A DNA stretch of 64,000 nt, from the NCBI RefSeq assembly GCF_002572525.1, contig NZ_PDBS01000008.1, forward strand, positions 248,001 to 312,000, written 5' to 3'. Positions within the stretch are counted from its first letter, which is position 1, and the number at the start of each line of letters is the position of its first letter. This DNA is from Natrinema sp. CBA1119 (GTDB taxonomy: Archaea; Halobacteriota; Halobacteria; Halobacteriales; Natrialbaceae). Position numbers and translations under genes: made by a program. Positions 43,686-52,637 of the stretch are shown here, piece after piece. The notes beneath the pieces were generated by a model that ran no database searches, was not told the origin of the DNA, and saw only the letters and a program-made list of their open reading frames with translations.

Positions 43686-44826
43686 CTACAGCAACCCCGT
43701 GCGGTGAGCCAGTAGGACTCGTTGTAGCCGAGTTTCGCCCAGTGGAGCGGTTTCGACGGCTCGCGGACGTACGGCTCCTCGCCGTAGGAGAACTCGATGA
43801 ACGTGGCCTCGTCCATTCCGGCCTCGAGGAAGCAGACGGTCTTCCCGTCGTAGGTCGCCGTCGGGACCGTCCGCGGGCGCGGCTGGCGATCCGATCGGCG
43901 ACGACGCCTGCCTCGTAATGGGCGACGCTGCCCGCCTTGCTCGTGGGGACGTCCGCGACGTCGCCGATCGCGTAGACGTCCTCGGCCGCCGTGGCCTCGA
44001 GCGTGTGTCTATCGACGTCGACCCAGCCGTCATCGCCCAGCCCCGCGTCGGTCACAAGATCGCTGCCCCGGTGGGGCGGGATGGCCACGAGCAGGTCGTA
44101 CTCGAGTTCGTTCCCTTCGACCGTCTCGATGACTTCCGCGTCGGGGTCGACCTCGTCGACGTTGAAGAACGTCTCGAGGGAGATGTCACGCTCCTCGAAC
44201 AGGTCGGTGGCCCAGTCGGCGACCGACTCGAGGCCGTGGGCGCGGTTGATCGGGTACGTATAGGTGATCTCGACGTCCTCGCGCCGGCCCCGCTCGCGGA
44301 GCCAGGCGTCGACCATCAGCGGGAACTCGACGGGCGCCGCCGGACACATGTGCGGGACGCCGACGACGCTCAGGACGAGGTGGCCCTCGGTGAAGTCGGC
44401 GAGTGCGTCCCGGAGCCGCTCGGCGCCGTCGGGGCCGTAGAAGTGGTGGCCGCCTTCGGCGAGTCCGGGGACGGCCTCGGGCTCGAGGGTCGCGCCGGTC
44501 GCCAACACGAGCTGGTCGTAGTGCAGCGAGGTCGTCCGATCGGCGAACGACAGGCGGTTTCGATCCGTATCAACGCCAGTTACCTCCTCGATCGTCAGGG
44601 TGACGCGACGGTCGACCAGCTCCTCGATCGGCCGCTTCGCGTCGTCGACCGTCTTCTTCCCGAAGGGCACGTACAGGAACGTAGGCTTGTAAACGTGGTT
44701 CGGATCGGCCGTGAGCAGCCGGACCTCGACCTCCCCGGCCTCGATCTCACTCTGTAGCTCGCTTGCGAGCCGATTCGCGAGGACCGTCCCGCCCGTTCCG
44801 CCGCCGACGATAGCGATTCGGTGCAT
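43686..44826 (-). pseudogene. sulfide:quinone oxidoreductase-like flavoprotein with two frameshifts
   Basis: Pyridine nucleotide-disulfide oxidoreductase fold: FAD site IAIVGGGTGGTVLANRL at 4-20, ATGATLEPEAVPGLAEGG, HMCPAAPVEFPLMVDAW with a conserved cysteine, and AIGDVADVPTSKAGS. Near 43872 one base is missing (GCGGACGG); the next frame gives TVCFLEAGMDEATFIEFSYG through GYNESYWLTARG. A second missing base in the G run near 43694 is needed to reach the stop at 43686. SQR oxidises sulfide to polysulfide or persulfide and reduces quinone at the membrane. With two indels in an otherwise conserved gene, error is a serious alternative. Confidence 0.78.
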
Positions 44827-44827
44827 C

Positions 44828-45067
44828 TCAGTTGACCTCCAGATAGATACTCCAGTACTCGTCGCGCTCCTCGATCTCGAGTAAGTCGTGGCCGGCCTCC
44901 TCGAGCCACTCCGGAACGTCCGTCGTGGAGTTGCGCTCGGTGGTCTGGAGTTCGACCACGGTGCCGGGATCGAGATTCTTCACCTTCCCGATGAGGTCCA
45001 TTAGCGGGCCGGGACACGTTGCGTCTCGTGAGTCGATCGTTACGTCCGGATTGTGTGCGTCAGTCAT
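44828..45067 (-). CDS. TusA-family sulfur carrier protein
   Basis: The ATG at 45067 gives 79 residues starting MTDAHNPDVTIDSRDATCPG. The persulfide-carrying Cys18 is in CPGPLMDLIGKV, the canonical CPxP motif of TusA/SirA proteins, and the two-alpha, four-beta pattern is complete. One base separates it from the SQR start, so they are tightly cotranscribed. It probably receives sulfane sulfur from the SQR or a rhodanese. A paralog lies at 54099. Confidence 0.9.
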   Translation of the reverse strand: MTDAHNPDVTIDSRDATCPGPLMDLIGKVKNLDPGTVVELQTTERNSTTDVPEWLEEAGHDLLEIEERDEYWSIYLEVN

Positions 45068-45071
45068 TGGT

Positions 45072-45440
45072 CTAGGGGTACAGGTTGTGTCGTCGTCGCT
45101 CGAACTCCTCTTCCGAGAGTTCGCCGCGTGCGTATCGCTCGCGGAGTTCCTCGAGCGCACGGTCGGATCGGTCAGCGCGGTCGGCGCGGTCGGTGCGGTC
45201 GGTTCGGTCACCCCGGCGCCGACTGCCGGCCCAGACGACCAGCAGGGCTAGTAGGCCGAGCAGGACGAATGGCCAGAGGAACATCCAGCCGCCGAACGCT
45301 CCCCAGCCGCCCATCGCTCCGCCGGTACCGCCGCCGTGGGGCTGTGCGGACGCCGTCGCGGTCGCGGCGACGAGGAGGACGGCGCCGAAGGCTGTCGCTC
45401 GGCTCGCATACCGCCCGATCGTTTCGTATGGGTCGGTCAT
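45072..45440 (-). CDS. SHOCT-domain membrane protein with Asp-Arg repeats
   Basis: 122 residues starting MTDPYETIGRYASRATAFGA. It has an N-terminal membrane segment or signal sequence, a Gly/Trp-rich loop (GGGTGGAMGGWGAFGG), a second segment (MFLWPFVLLGLLALLVVWA), then the repeat RTDRTDRADRADRSDR, and the SHOCT motif RALEELRERYARGELSEEEF. First gene of the operon with TusA, SQR and DUF1641 (4-base gap). It may anchor or assemble these proteins at the membrane; inference from position. Confidence 0.85.
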   Translation of the reverse strand: MTDPYETIGRYASRATAFGAVLLVAATATASAQPHGGGTGGAMGGWGAFGGWMFLWPFVLLGLLALLVVWAGSRRRGDRTDRTDRADRADRSDRALEELRERYARGELSEEEFERRRHNLYP

Positions 45441-45793
45441 CGTTCGATCACACTCGAAGAGTAGTATTGTATAGTAATGCCACTATCGAAAAAACCACCT
45501 GTGCAGGAATAGGCGATAAATATATCCCGGCAACCGGTCTCGAGCAGATTCCCGCTCACCGGATCGTTCCGTAACGGATCCGCAGTGAGCGATCGCATCG
45601 GGCACCCTTCCCCAACAGGATCCGTGTCGGGAGGAGTAGTATTTCCCTCCGTTCGGGGCTGCTCGGGACGACCGCCGCGAGCATCGATCAGTTGGTCACG
45701 TCGCCGCGGCGAGGAACCCCGGACGCTCCGCCGGTTCAATATTGTCCTCGATACACAAAATCGTTATAATCGTGGAGCCCGTACCGTCGACCG
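45441..45793. promoter_or_regulatory. divergent promoter region of the SQR operon and the thioredoxin gene
   Basis: AGTATTGTATAGTAATG at 45463-45479 is 22-38 bases upstream of the SHOCT start on the minus strand, where a TATA box of a leaderless haloarchaeal gene belongs. Its core TATTGTAT recurs before the other sulfur genes (53.9-54.1 kb), so it may overlap an operator. On the right, CAATATTGTCCTCGATAC and AAATCGTTATAATCG near 45740-45775 is a good TATA region for the thioredoxin gene. The middle is unrecognised. Confidence 0.45.
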
Positions 45794-46234
45794 ATGAGCG
45801 AGTCCATCGACGACGAACGAGAACGGATCCGCGAACAGAGGAAGCGAGAGTTGCAGGAGCGCCTCGAGAACGGCGGGAGCCTCGACGCGGCCGATGCCGG
45901 CGGGGAGGGCACCACGCCCGACGAGCCGATCGAGATCACGGGTCAGGGCCACCTCGACGAGGTCGTCGCGGAGCACGACGTCGTCCTCGTGGACTGCTAC
46001 GCCGACTGGTGTGGCCCCTGCCAGATGATGGAGCCGACGATCGAGGCCCTCGCCGTGGAGACCGACGCTGCGGTCGCGAAGGTCGATGTCGACGCTCATC
46101 AGCAGATCGCCCAGCAACTAGGCGCTCGCGGCGTCCCGACGCTCGTCCTCTACGCGGACGGCCAGCCGGTCGAACGCACGGTCGGCGCCCAGGACCGCGG
46201 GACGCTCGAGGGATTGATCGAGCAACACGCGTAG
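45794..46234 (+). CDS. thioredoxin
   Basis: 146 residues. The redox site WCGPC spans 72-76 (Cys73 and Cys76) in CYADWCGPCQMMEPTI, with the cis-proline in GARGVPTLVLYADG. The first 50 residues are an unusual charged, acidic coiled-coil-like extension (DDERERIREQRKRELQERLE), common in haloarchaeal thioredoxins. It is divergent from the SQR operon and could reduce persulfides or mixed disulfides formed there; inference from position. Confidence 0.93.
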   Translation: MSESIDDERERIREQRKRELQERLENGGSLDAADAGGEGTTPDEPIEITGQGHLDEVVAEHDVVLVDCYADWCGPCQMMEPTIEALAVETDAAVAKVDVDAHQQIAQQLGARGVPTLVLYADGQPVERTVGAQDRGTLEGLIEQHA

Positions 46235-46345
46235 CGAAGCGCCGACCCGGCTCACGGCGGACGATAGCGACCACCAGAACAGTTCCCCCGGTCCGACTCC
46301 CGACACGGGACCGGCGACGCGACCACGACATACTGACGTTCACCC

Positions 46346-46885
46346 ATGTCCACTGACTGGAGACGAGCGATCGAAACGCAACGGGAAGAGAAAGACCGGT
46401 ACTTCGGCGACGATCCGCACTCGCCGATCCCGGACGCGGAACGCGAGTCGTTCGACGGCCTCGAGTACTACCCGATCGACGAGGACTACCGGTTCCAACT
46501 CCCCCTCGACGAGTACGACGACCCCGAATCGGTCACCGTCGGGACGAGCACCGACGGCGAGCGGGAGTACCTGCGCTGGGGTGAATTCCGGTTCACCGTC
46601 GACGGCGAAGACGTCGCACTGCAGGCCTACAAGGCGGATCCGGACGACGAGCGGCTCTGGGTCCCGTTCCGAGATACGACCAGCGGCGACGAGACCTACG
46701 GTGCCGGTCGATATCTCGACCTCGAGTACGACAGCCATCGAACGAACGACGGAAACTGGGTCCTCGACTTCAACGAGGCGTACAACCCGACGTGCGCCTA
46801 CTCCGATCGATACGAGTGTCCGCTCCCGCCGACGGAAAACTGGCTCGAGGTCCCGATCGAGGCCGGCGAACAGGCGTTTCACTGA
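46346..46885 (+). CDS. DUF1684 family protein
   Basis: 179 residues starting MSTDWRRAIETQREEKDRYF. FGDDPHSPIPDAERESFDGL and YYPIDEDYRFQLPL open the domain, and RYLDLEYDSHRTNDGNWVLD with DFNEAYNPTCAYSDRYECPL is the family's diagnostic C-terminal part, including two cysteines. Cytosolic. DUF1684 function is unknown; the fold is related to beta-barrel, possibly lipocalin-like or phosphatase-like proteins. Same direction as thioredoxin, 111 bases later. Confidence 0.9.
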   Translation: MSTDWRRAIETQREEKDRYFGDDPHSPIPDAERESFDGLEYYPIDEDYRFQLPLDEYDDPESVTVGTSTDGEREYLRWGEFRFTVDGEDVALQAYKADPDDERLWVPFRDTTSGDETYGAGRYLDLEYDSHRTNDGNWVLDFNEAYNPTCAYSDRYECPLPPTENWLEVPIEAGEQAFH

Positions 46886-46987
46886 GTCGTAGAACACGTC
46901 CATACCAGACGTGTGAATTCGGACGAAGCGCGACGGCCGAGTCACGCTCACCGGTTCTGTACGTACCGACACAGAAACAGGAAAACC

Positions 46988-47112
46988 GATAGTAGCCACT
47001 GCAAGTCACTGCACACCTGCTCGCACGACAGTAGCGCGGTTCGGAGCGAGCACCGCGAGCAAGAACCGCGGACTGTGCGATCAGTGTGTAAATCGTTGCA
47101 GTTGTTACTATA
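46988..47112. mobile_element. 125-bp MITE-like element, long copy
   Basis: Starts GATAGTAGCCACTGCAAGTC and ends AATCGTTGCAGTTGTTACTATA. Compared with the 84-bp copies it has an extra palindromic insert (GCGGTTCGGAGCGAGCACCG then GAGCAAGAACCGCG). The partial copy at 21244-21322 shares this insert, so the family has at least two length classes. No coding capacity. Confidence 0.7.
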
Positions 47113-47263
47113 CATACACCAAGCGAGGGACGAGTAGCCTCGAGCGCGGTAGAGTAGGTTGGTAGGTAGCCGGTCGGGATTGATTCGGCCGGTTACACAC
47201 CGTTCGATGCCCACAACCTCCCACGCTGGATCCGTACACGGTAGCGCGGAGAGGACGTCAGTA

Positions 47264-47734
47264 CTAGACCTCGAGTTCGGTGCCACAGTCCGGGCATTCC
47301 ATTGCTGGTTCCCCGTCGACCATCGTGAACTCCAGGTACTCGCTTTCACCACAGTCTTGACACGGCACTGCGACCCGAACGTCGGTCGACTCCTGTGGAG
47401 TGCCGAGGGCGAGCGCGCGGAGGGTGTCGTCCGATTCGTTTCGACCCTGCTGGTATTCGCCCGCATCGAACCGGATCATCTCTCCCTCGCTGACGGTGAC
47501 GGTTTCGCTATCCGCCGCTAGCTCCGGCTTCGTCTCGAACGCGGCCTCTCCCTCGAGCACGAAAAACGACTCCTCCTGGTCGAGATGCGTGTGAAGACTG
47601 CCAGCGAATTCCTCGCCCGGCTCGAGTGCGTAATAGTTCATCGAGAAATCCTGGGCGTCGAGTGGCTCCGACACACTTTGTCGATTCTGGGGTCCCGATT
47701 CCGGATTCATGTCGTCGATATCGATTTTCTGCAT
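47264..47734 (-). CDS. cupin-domain protein with a C-terminal zinc ribbon
   Basis: The ATG at 47734 gives 156 residues. The cupin motif 1 is HTHLDQEESFFVLEGEAAFE and motif 2 lies in GEMIRFDAGEYQQGRNESDD. The C-terminal 45 residues form a rubredoxin-like ribbon with CQDCGES and CPDCGTELEV. The two His and one Glu of motif 1 suggest metal binding. Such haloarchaeal cupins have no established substrate. Upstream frame extension to 47839 is not supported. Confidence 0.85.
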   Translation of the reverse strand: MQKIDIDDMNPESGPQNRQSVSEPLDAQDFSMNYYALEPGEEFAGSLHTHLDQEESFFVLEGEAAFETKPELAADSETVTVSEGEMIRFDAGEYQQGRNESDDTLRALALGTPQESTDVRVAVPCQDCGESEYLEFTMVDGEPAMECPDCGTELEV

Positions 47735-47910
47735 ACGACCATAGATAGCAGTCTCAGGGGTGAAAAGTATACTGCGACTCGCAGGGTATTCGAGTTCGAA
47801 TTTCGTCGTGATCGAATACGCAAGCGCTGGACGAGCCATTTCCGAGCAGAACGGGCGGGACGGGAGATAACGACGGACAGTATCCGCCGACTTTCAGAAT
47901 CTCGTCGTGT

Positions 47911-48189
47911 TCATATCGTCTCGTCAGGATCGTGCTCAGCTGCCATCCGCGTCGCTTCTTCGGCATACCGTTCCCGGTCGTCAGCGTCCTCGACGGTCGC
48001 GAGATCGTCGGGAGAGACGTCCCGTGCGGCAGTGACCGTGTCCATGTCGATCGCCTGCGCTGCGATCTCCCGCCGAAAGGCTCGAGCGCCGTCGGGAGTC
48101 GCGTACGTGAGGATGATCAGATCGCGGTTGTTGTACCCGCGTTCGACGAGCCACACGCGAACGTCGTCCGACCCCGACTCAGATGACAT
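47911..48189 (-). CDS. conserved haloarchaeal hypothetical protein (92 aa)
   Basis: From the ATG at 48189 the product starts MSSESGSDDVRVWLVERGYN and continues LIILTYATPDGARAFRREIA and DVSPDDLATVEDADDRERYA. It is a small soluble alpha/beta protein with third-position GC typical of real genes here. The family is seen in other haloarchaea but has no known function. It is divergent from the DCC gene with a 91-base gap. Confidence 0.7.
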   Translation of the reverse strand: MSSESGSDDVRVWLVERGYNNRDLIILTYATPDGARAFRREIAAQAIDMDTVTAARDVSPDDLATVEDADDRERYAEEATRMAAEHDPDETI

Positions 48190-48280
48190 AGGAACCCGAA
48201 CGAGAAGCATGGCGGTAATCTTTGGGACCGGATTTTAGTGACTCCGGAGCCACAGCCACATCGAAGAGCGGGTTTCGAGA

Positions 48281-48634
48281 ATGCCACCACCGACGCTCGT
48301 CTACGACGACGATTGCGGCGTCTGTACTCGCGCGGCGCGGTTCGTGGACCGCCGCGCGGCGATCGATATCGTCGGCTTTTCGGAACTCTCGGACGACCGA
48401 CGAGCCCGTTTGCCGGCCGACTACGAGGAGTGTGCGCACCTCGTCACCGACCGGACCACGTACTCCTGTGGCGAAGCGATGGAGCGTGCCTACGAACGAA
48501 CGGGCCTCCCGCCGTCGCAGCTGTTCCCGCTGTTCCGTCGCGTTCCGGGATACGGCCGCGTTCGCGAGTTCGTGTATCGACTCGTCGCGTCGAACCGACC
48601 GTTGATCAGCCGGTTGCTTCCGTCGGTCGTGTGA
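48281..48634 (+). CDS. DCC1-like (DUF393) thiol-disulfide oxidoreductase
   Basis: 117 residues starting MPPPTLVYDDDCGVCTRAAR. The family's YDxDCxxC motif is seen with Cys12 and Cys15, and the thioredoxin-like fold continues through VDRRAAIDIVGFSELSDDRR to the C-terminal FRRVPGYGRVREFVYRLVAS. Predicted to act on thiol/disulfide exchange, perhaps at a membrane surface. It fits the surrounding thiol-related genes, though it has its own promoter. Confidence 0.88.
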   Translation: MPPPTLVYDDDCGVCTRAARFVDRRAAIDIVGFSELSDDRRARLPADYEECAHLVTDRTTYSCGEAMERAYERTGLPPSQLFPLFRRVPGYGRVREFVYRLVASNRPLISRLLPSVV

Positions 48635-48675
48635 GAGCGCTGTCGGTCCGTCGACCTCGAGTTCGCCGGCTACTG

Positions 48676-50319
48676 CTACACCCCGCTGAGGAATTCCGTT
48701 TCAAACCGACGGACGCTCTCGTCAGTCCCCGCGAGGACGACCTCGTCGTCCGGCTCGAAAGTAAACGTGTCGGGATCGAAATCTGCGATCGTCTCCCCGT
48801 CGCGGACGACGACGAGGACGGTCGCGCCGGTCTCGGAACGGACGTCAGCGTCGACGAGCGTTCGACCCGCCAGTCGACCGACGGGGAGTTCGACGACGTC
48901 GATCTGCCTGCCGACGGCTAACACCGACTCGTCCTCATAGATCGTCGACGCCAGCATGCGGCCGCTGACCGTCGCCAGCGATTGAACGTACGCTGCGCCC
49001 GCTCGATACAGTTTGCCCTTGCTCTCCGGTTCGTTCGCCCGCACGATCACGTCGACGTCCGGGTTCAGGTCGCTGGCAATCAGCGTCGTGAAAATCGCTG
49101 TCGTGTCGTCGTTGAGAGTGACGATCACGGCCGACGCGTCGTCGATACCGGCCTCGCGGAAGACGGCGGGCTCTCGCGCGTCGCCGACGATGTCGACGCC
49201 GGCTTTCTCTTCGCTGTCGATCACGGTCACCTCCGTGTTCGTCTCGGCGAGGACGTCGGCTGCGGTCGACCCCGCCTCGCCGTATCCGGCGACGAGGACG
49301 CGCTGGACCGAGAGCGACTGGATGGACGACGTCGCCTCCTCGCGCAGGGCCGTGATCCGTTTCGGTTCGCCGGCGACTAACAGCCGGATGTCCTCGTTCA
49401 GTTCGATCTCAGGAACGATCGGACTCTTGAAGTCGCCGTCGACCCAGACGCCGACGATGTCGACCCCGAACCGCTCCCTGAGTCGCGCCTCGTCGACAGT
49501 TCGGTTGCAGAGTTCGCTTCCCGTCTCGATGGAGAGTTCGACCAGTTCCAGGTCGTTACCGAGTTCGATGCCGTCGTCGACGACCGTTGTCACGACCGTC
49601 GGGACCTGCCGGGCAAGGCTCTCGCCCAATAGTTGTCGGGGTGATAGGACGCTATCCGCGCCAGCGATTCGATGGTACTCCTCGAGCGCCACGTCTTCGG
49701 CGAGCGTTACGGTTCGGACGTCCGGGTTCACCTCTTTCGCCGAGAGAACGATGCTCGCGTTGACGTCGTCGGCCGCGTCGGCCACGACCGCCCGCGCCCG
49801 ATCAACACCCGCGTTCTCGAGGGTCTTGATCGACTCCGGATCGCCGTGGACGACCCGGTTGTCAGCCTCGTGGAGGGCCGTCGCCCGTTCGACGTCGGAT
49901 TCGACGATCACGTACTCCTGTCCCCGGGAGTTCAGTTCCGCGACGAACTCCTCGCCGCGCGGCGTGTACTCGCAGATGACGACGTGGTCGACCGCGTCCG
50001 TCGTCGTCGGTGCCGACGGCGAGAGCGCGTTCCGAAGCCACGGGACCGCAAAGACGTCGGCCGCCGTGAGGATGAGCCCGATCCCGGCGAGTTGCATTCC
50101 GATCATCAACAGGTTCATTTGTGGCGTTTGCCACGGTGCGTCTTCGCCGTATCCGGTCGTCGTGTACGTCTGGAAGACGATCTCGAGGGACCGGTACAGG
50201 GGCTGCGGGCGGTCCTCCCACGCGCCCATTCCGTGGTTGTACAAAAGCGTGAAGAAAACGGTCGTCACGGCCACCAACAGAAGGTAGTAGCCGGTACGAC
50301 GTGATTTCAGTAGCGACAT
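48676..50319 (-). CDS. TrkA/RCK-type potassium channel-like protein
   Basis: The ATG at 50319 gives 547 residues starting MSLLKSRRTGYYLLLVAVTT; the frame is open far upstream but the extension is arginine-rich. The N-terminus has two membrane helices around a pore-like segment with QTYTTTGYGEDAPWQ in the selectivity-filter position. Two RCK units follow, each an NAD-binding TrkA_N (DHVVICEYTPRGEEFVAEL; VQRVLVAGYGEAGSTAADVL) with TrkA_C domains (ELCNRTVDEARLRERFGVDI; VVELPVGRLAGRTLVDADV). It is a ligand-gated K+ channel or transporter component. It is convergent with the DCC gene. Confidence 0.9.
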   Translation of the reverse strand: MSLLKSRRTGYYLLLVAVTTVFFTLLYNHGMGAWEDRPQPLYRSLEIVFQTYTTTGYGEDAPWQTPQMNLLMIGMQLAGIGLILTAADVFAVPWLRNALSPSAPTTTDAVDHVVICEYTPRGEEFVAELNSRGQEYVIVESDVERATALHEADNRVVHGDPESIKTLENAGVDRARAVVADAADDVNASIVLSAKEVNPDVRTVTLAEDVALEEYHRIAGADSVLSPRQLLGESLARQVPTVVTTVVDDGIELGNDLELVELSIETGSELCNRTVDEARLRERFGVDIVGVWVDGDFKSPIVPEIELNEDIRLLVAGEPKRITALREEATSSIQSLSVQRVLVAGYGEAGSTAADVLAETNTEVTVIDSEEKAGVDIVGDAREPAVFREAGIDDASAVIVTLNDDTTAIFTTLIASDLNPDVDVIVRANEPESKGKLYRAGAAYVQSLATVSGRMLASTIYEDESVLAVGRQIDVVELPVGRLAGRTLVDADVRSETGATVLVVVRDGETIADFDPDTFTFEPDDEVVLAGTDESVRRFETEFLSGV

Positions 50320-50390
50320 ACGACTACTACTCGAACCGATCGGGTTGAGCGTATTGGATGGCGGAACCGAGATGGTTCGACGCTCGACAG

Positions 50391-51562
50391 TCAGAAACCG
50401 GCGACCTGCATCGACCCGTAGCCGAGTCCGAACGCGAGCACGAACGACCCGACCCAGGCGGCGACGGTAACTCCCAGCTTTCGGGGGTTGACGCCGGTTC
50501 CACCGGCGACCGCGAGTCCGCTGCCGACGATCGCGCTCACGACGATCTCGTTGAACGAGACCGGTACTCCCAGGAGGACCGCGGTCTGTGCGATGAGAAA
50601 CGAGGGGACGAGCGTCGAGATCGATCGGCGCGGCCCCAGCGACGCGTACTCCTGCGAGATCGATTTGATCATTCGGGGTGCACTCGTCCAGGAGCCGACG
50701 AGGATCCCGACGCCGCCGCCGAGCAACACCGCGATCGGCGACACCGACGGCAGGTCCTCGAGCAGCGGGAACAGCGGCCCGACGGCCAGCCCGACCTGAC
50801 TCGCGCCCGCCGAGAACGCCACGAGCGCGCCCAGCGAGAGCAGGAATCGGCGCAGACCGCCGGGCTGATCGCGACCGATGTCCCAGCGGACGAGGGCCGC
50901 TGCGACGGCTCCGAGGCCCAGTGAGGCCGCGGCCGTGGCGGCGGTTCCGTCGAACGGTATCGCGGTGGTTCCGGCCGCGGCGAGCGTCCCCCGACCGATG
51001 AGAGAAACGCGAACTCGAGGTTCGCGACGACCGTACCGACGATTCCGGCGAGGAGTGGAACGCTGACGTCCTCGGGAACGTCCGGTCGCGGAAGAACGCT
51101 CGCGATACCGTAGGCGATTCCCCCGCCAACGAACGGCGTGAGTACCCAGACCGCACCGATTTCGGCGTATTTCCCCCAGGCCGGATCGCCGCCGAGCGCG
51201 AATCCGACGCCGATGACCGATCCGGTCACGGTGAACGCGGTCGCGATCGGATACCCGGTGAAGATACCGATCGCCATCAGTCCGGCACCGATCAGCAAGA
51301 CGACGATGACGCCGCTTACCGGGAGGCTGATTCCGTCGATGAGGCCGCTCCCGACGGCTTCGGAGACGCTCCCGCCCTGTGTCACCGCGCCGGCGAAACC
51401 GAGGATGCCGACGAGAAACGCCGCGCGCATCGTCGGAATCGCGTTCGCGCCGACGGCCGGTGCGAAGGGCGTTGCGCCGCTCGAGCCGGCGCCGATCACC
51501 CACGCCATGAACAGGCTCGCGAGAGCGGCGGCTGCGAACAGTAGTATCGTTCCCGGATCCAT
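50391..51562 (-). pseudogene. PiT-family permease (phosphate or sulfate), one small frameshift
   Basis: The ATG at 51562 opens MDPGTILLFAAAALASLFMA, with the PiT signature GANAIPTMRAAFLVGILGFA and TGYPIATAFTVTGSVIGVGF. Near 51000 the frame changes: NLEFAFLS is followed, one frame over, by LIGRGTLAAAGTTAIPFDG and the second half (GTGVNPRKLGVTVAAWVGSF, stop 50391). The shift occurs at a CTCTC dinucleotide, so slippage or sequence error fits. PiT transporters carry phosphate, but some members (CysP) carry sulfate or thiosulfate; its place beside YeeE/YedE and the persulfide genes makes a sulfur oxyanion plausible. Confidence 0.78.
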
Positions 51563-51615
51563 TAGTGTACGAAAAGTCTCTGTTTCAGTTTGCGGAACAC
51601 GAAATGTGAACGGCG

Positions 51616-52077
51616 TTAGTCGGCACCCGTTGGGGCTGCGTCGGCCGCAGCGCGCTTGCTGCGCCAGACGCCCTGCAGGTAGGCGCCGGCGAACATACCG
51701 GCGAGTGCCCACAGGATCGAGACGTTGCCGACGCCGAGGCTGGCGTAGGCAGCGCCGGGACAGATTCCCGAGAGCCCCCAGCCGACGCCGAAGATCGTGC
51801 CGCCGATCAGAACGTTCCGGTCGAACGGCTTCAGCCGCCGTTCGTACCGGTCACCTGTCAGCGGCGCGCTGTCTCGGATCCGGGGCATCACAGCGAAGGC
51901 GATCCCGGAGACGATTGCAGCGCCGAACATGACGAACAGCAGTCCGAAGTCCTCGAACTGCAGGAAGTTCAGCACGACCTCCGGACGCGCCATCTGGCTG
52001 AACCCGAGCCCGAACCCGAAGATCAGGCCGCCGACGAGGATCAGCGGCATGAACAGCGGGTGACGGTTCTCGCTCAT
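51616..52077 (-). CDS. YeeE/YedE (TsuA-like) sulfur-compound transporter, subunit 2
   Basis: The ATG at 52077 overlaps the stop of the companion gene by ATGA. The 153-residue membrane protein reads PLILVGGLIFGFGLGFSQMA, then IGGTIFGVGWGLSGICPGAA near residue 100. The GxCPGxA cysteine is the conserved thiosulfate/polysulfide-path cysteine of YeeE. The pair of half-size proteins together equals the full YeeE protein. Likely imports thiosulfate or another sulfur compound to supply the persulfide enzymes, based on family and place. Confidence 0.88.
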   Translation of the reverse strand: MSENRHPLFMPLILVGGLIFGFGLGFSQMARPEVVLNFLQFEDFGLLFVMFGAAIVSGIAFAVMPRIRDSAPLTGDRYERRLKPFDRNVLIGGTIFGVGWGLSGICPGAAYASLGVGNVSILWALAGMFAGAYLQGVWRSKRAAADAAPTGAD

Positions 52078-52631
52078 GGCGACACCCCCAGTGCCGCGAC
52101 GATCTGTGCGGTCACGATCGCGACCGTCAGGAACGTCGCCACGCCGACGAGTGAAGTCTTCGACGCCGAACCGACGCCGCAGACTCCGTGGCCGGACGTA
52201 CATCCTTTGCCAATTCGGGTGCCGATCCCAACGAACACGCCGCCGACTAGCAGCCGCCAGGCCTGCACGTCGGTCGACCAAAGCGTCACGCCGCCGACCT
52301 CGTACAGTTCGCCAGTCGTCCCGGGCTGGTAGAGCGAGGTTGTGATCACTCCAGACTGGACCGTCGCTGCGAACGCCAGCCCGCCCAGAATGATGCCGAG
52401 CGTGAACACGACGCGCCAGTCCCGGGACGAGACGTACTGCTGGAACCGCGATTGCCCGGAGACATACGACAGCGTCGACTCGAGGAACGTGCTCGCTCCG
52501 GCCGGGATGCCGGTCCCTATATAGATCACGACCGCGCCGAGACCGACGAGTAACCCGCCGACGGCGTAGCGACTGATCCCGTTGGGGAACAGCTCGGCGG
52601 CCAACTGGAGTGGGACTGGATCAGCTACCAT
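52074..52631 (-). CDS. YeeE/YedE (TsuA-like) sulfur-compound transporter, subunit 1
   Basis: 185 residues, five or six membrane segments: SRYAVGGLLVGLGAVVIYIG at the N-terminus and LLVGGVFVGIGTRIGKGCTS near residue 130. The conserved cysteines are in GKGCTSGHGVCGVGSASKT. It starts 6 bases after the stop of the rhodanese-MBL gene and overlaps the second YeeE/YedE gene, so all three are one transcription unit. In E. coli-type systems such proteins take up thiosulfate together with a TusA-like protein. Confidence 0.88.
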   Translation of the reverse strand: MVADPVPLQLAAELFPNGISRYAVGGLLVGLGAVVIYIGTGIPAGASTFLESTLSYVSGQSRFQQYVSSRDWRVVFTLGIILGGLAFAATVQSGVITTSLYQPGTTGELYEVGGVTLWSTDVQAWRLLVGGVFVGIGTRIGKGCTSGHGVCGVGSASKTSLVGVATFLTVAIVTAQIVAALGVSP

Positions 52632-52637
52632 TGGGCG

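Noticed and set aside
42724-43707. A 327-codon serine/arginine-rich open frame on the plus strand
   Set aside because: Its larger part is antisense to DUF1641; the composition is that of a shadow frame and no domain is seen.
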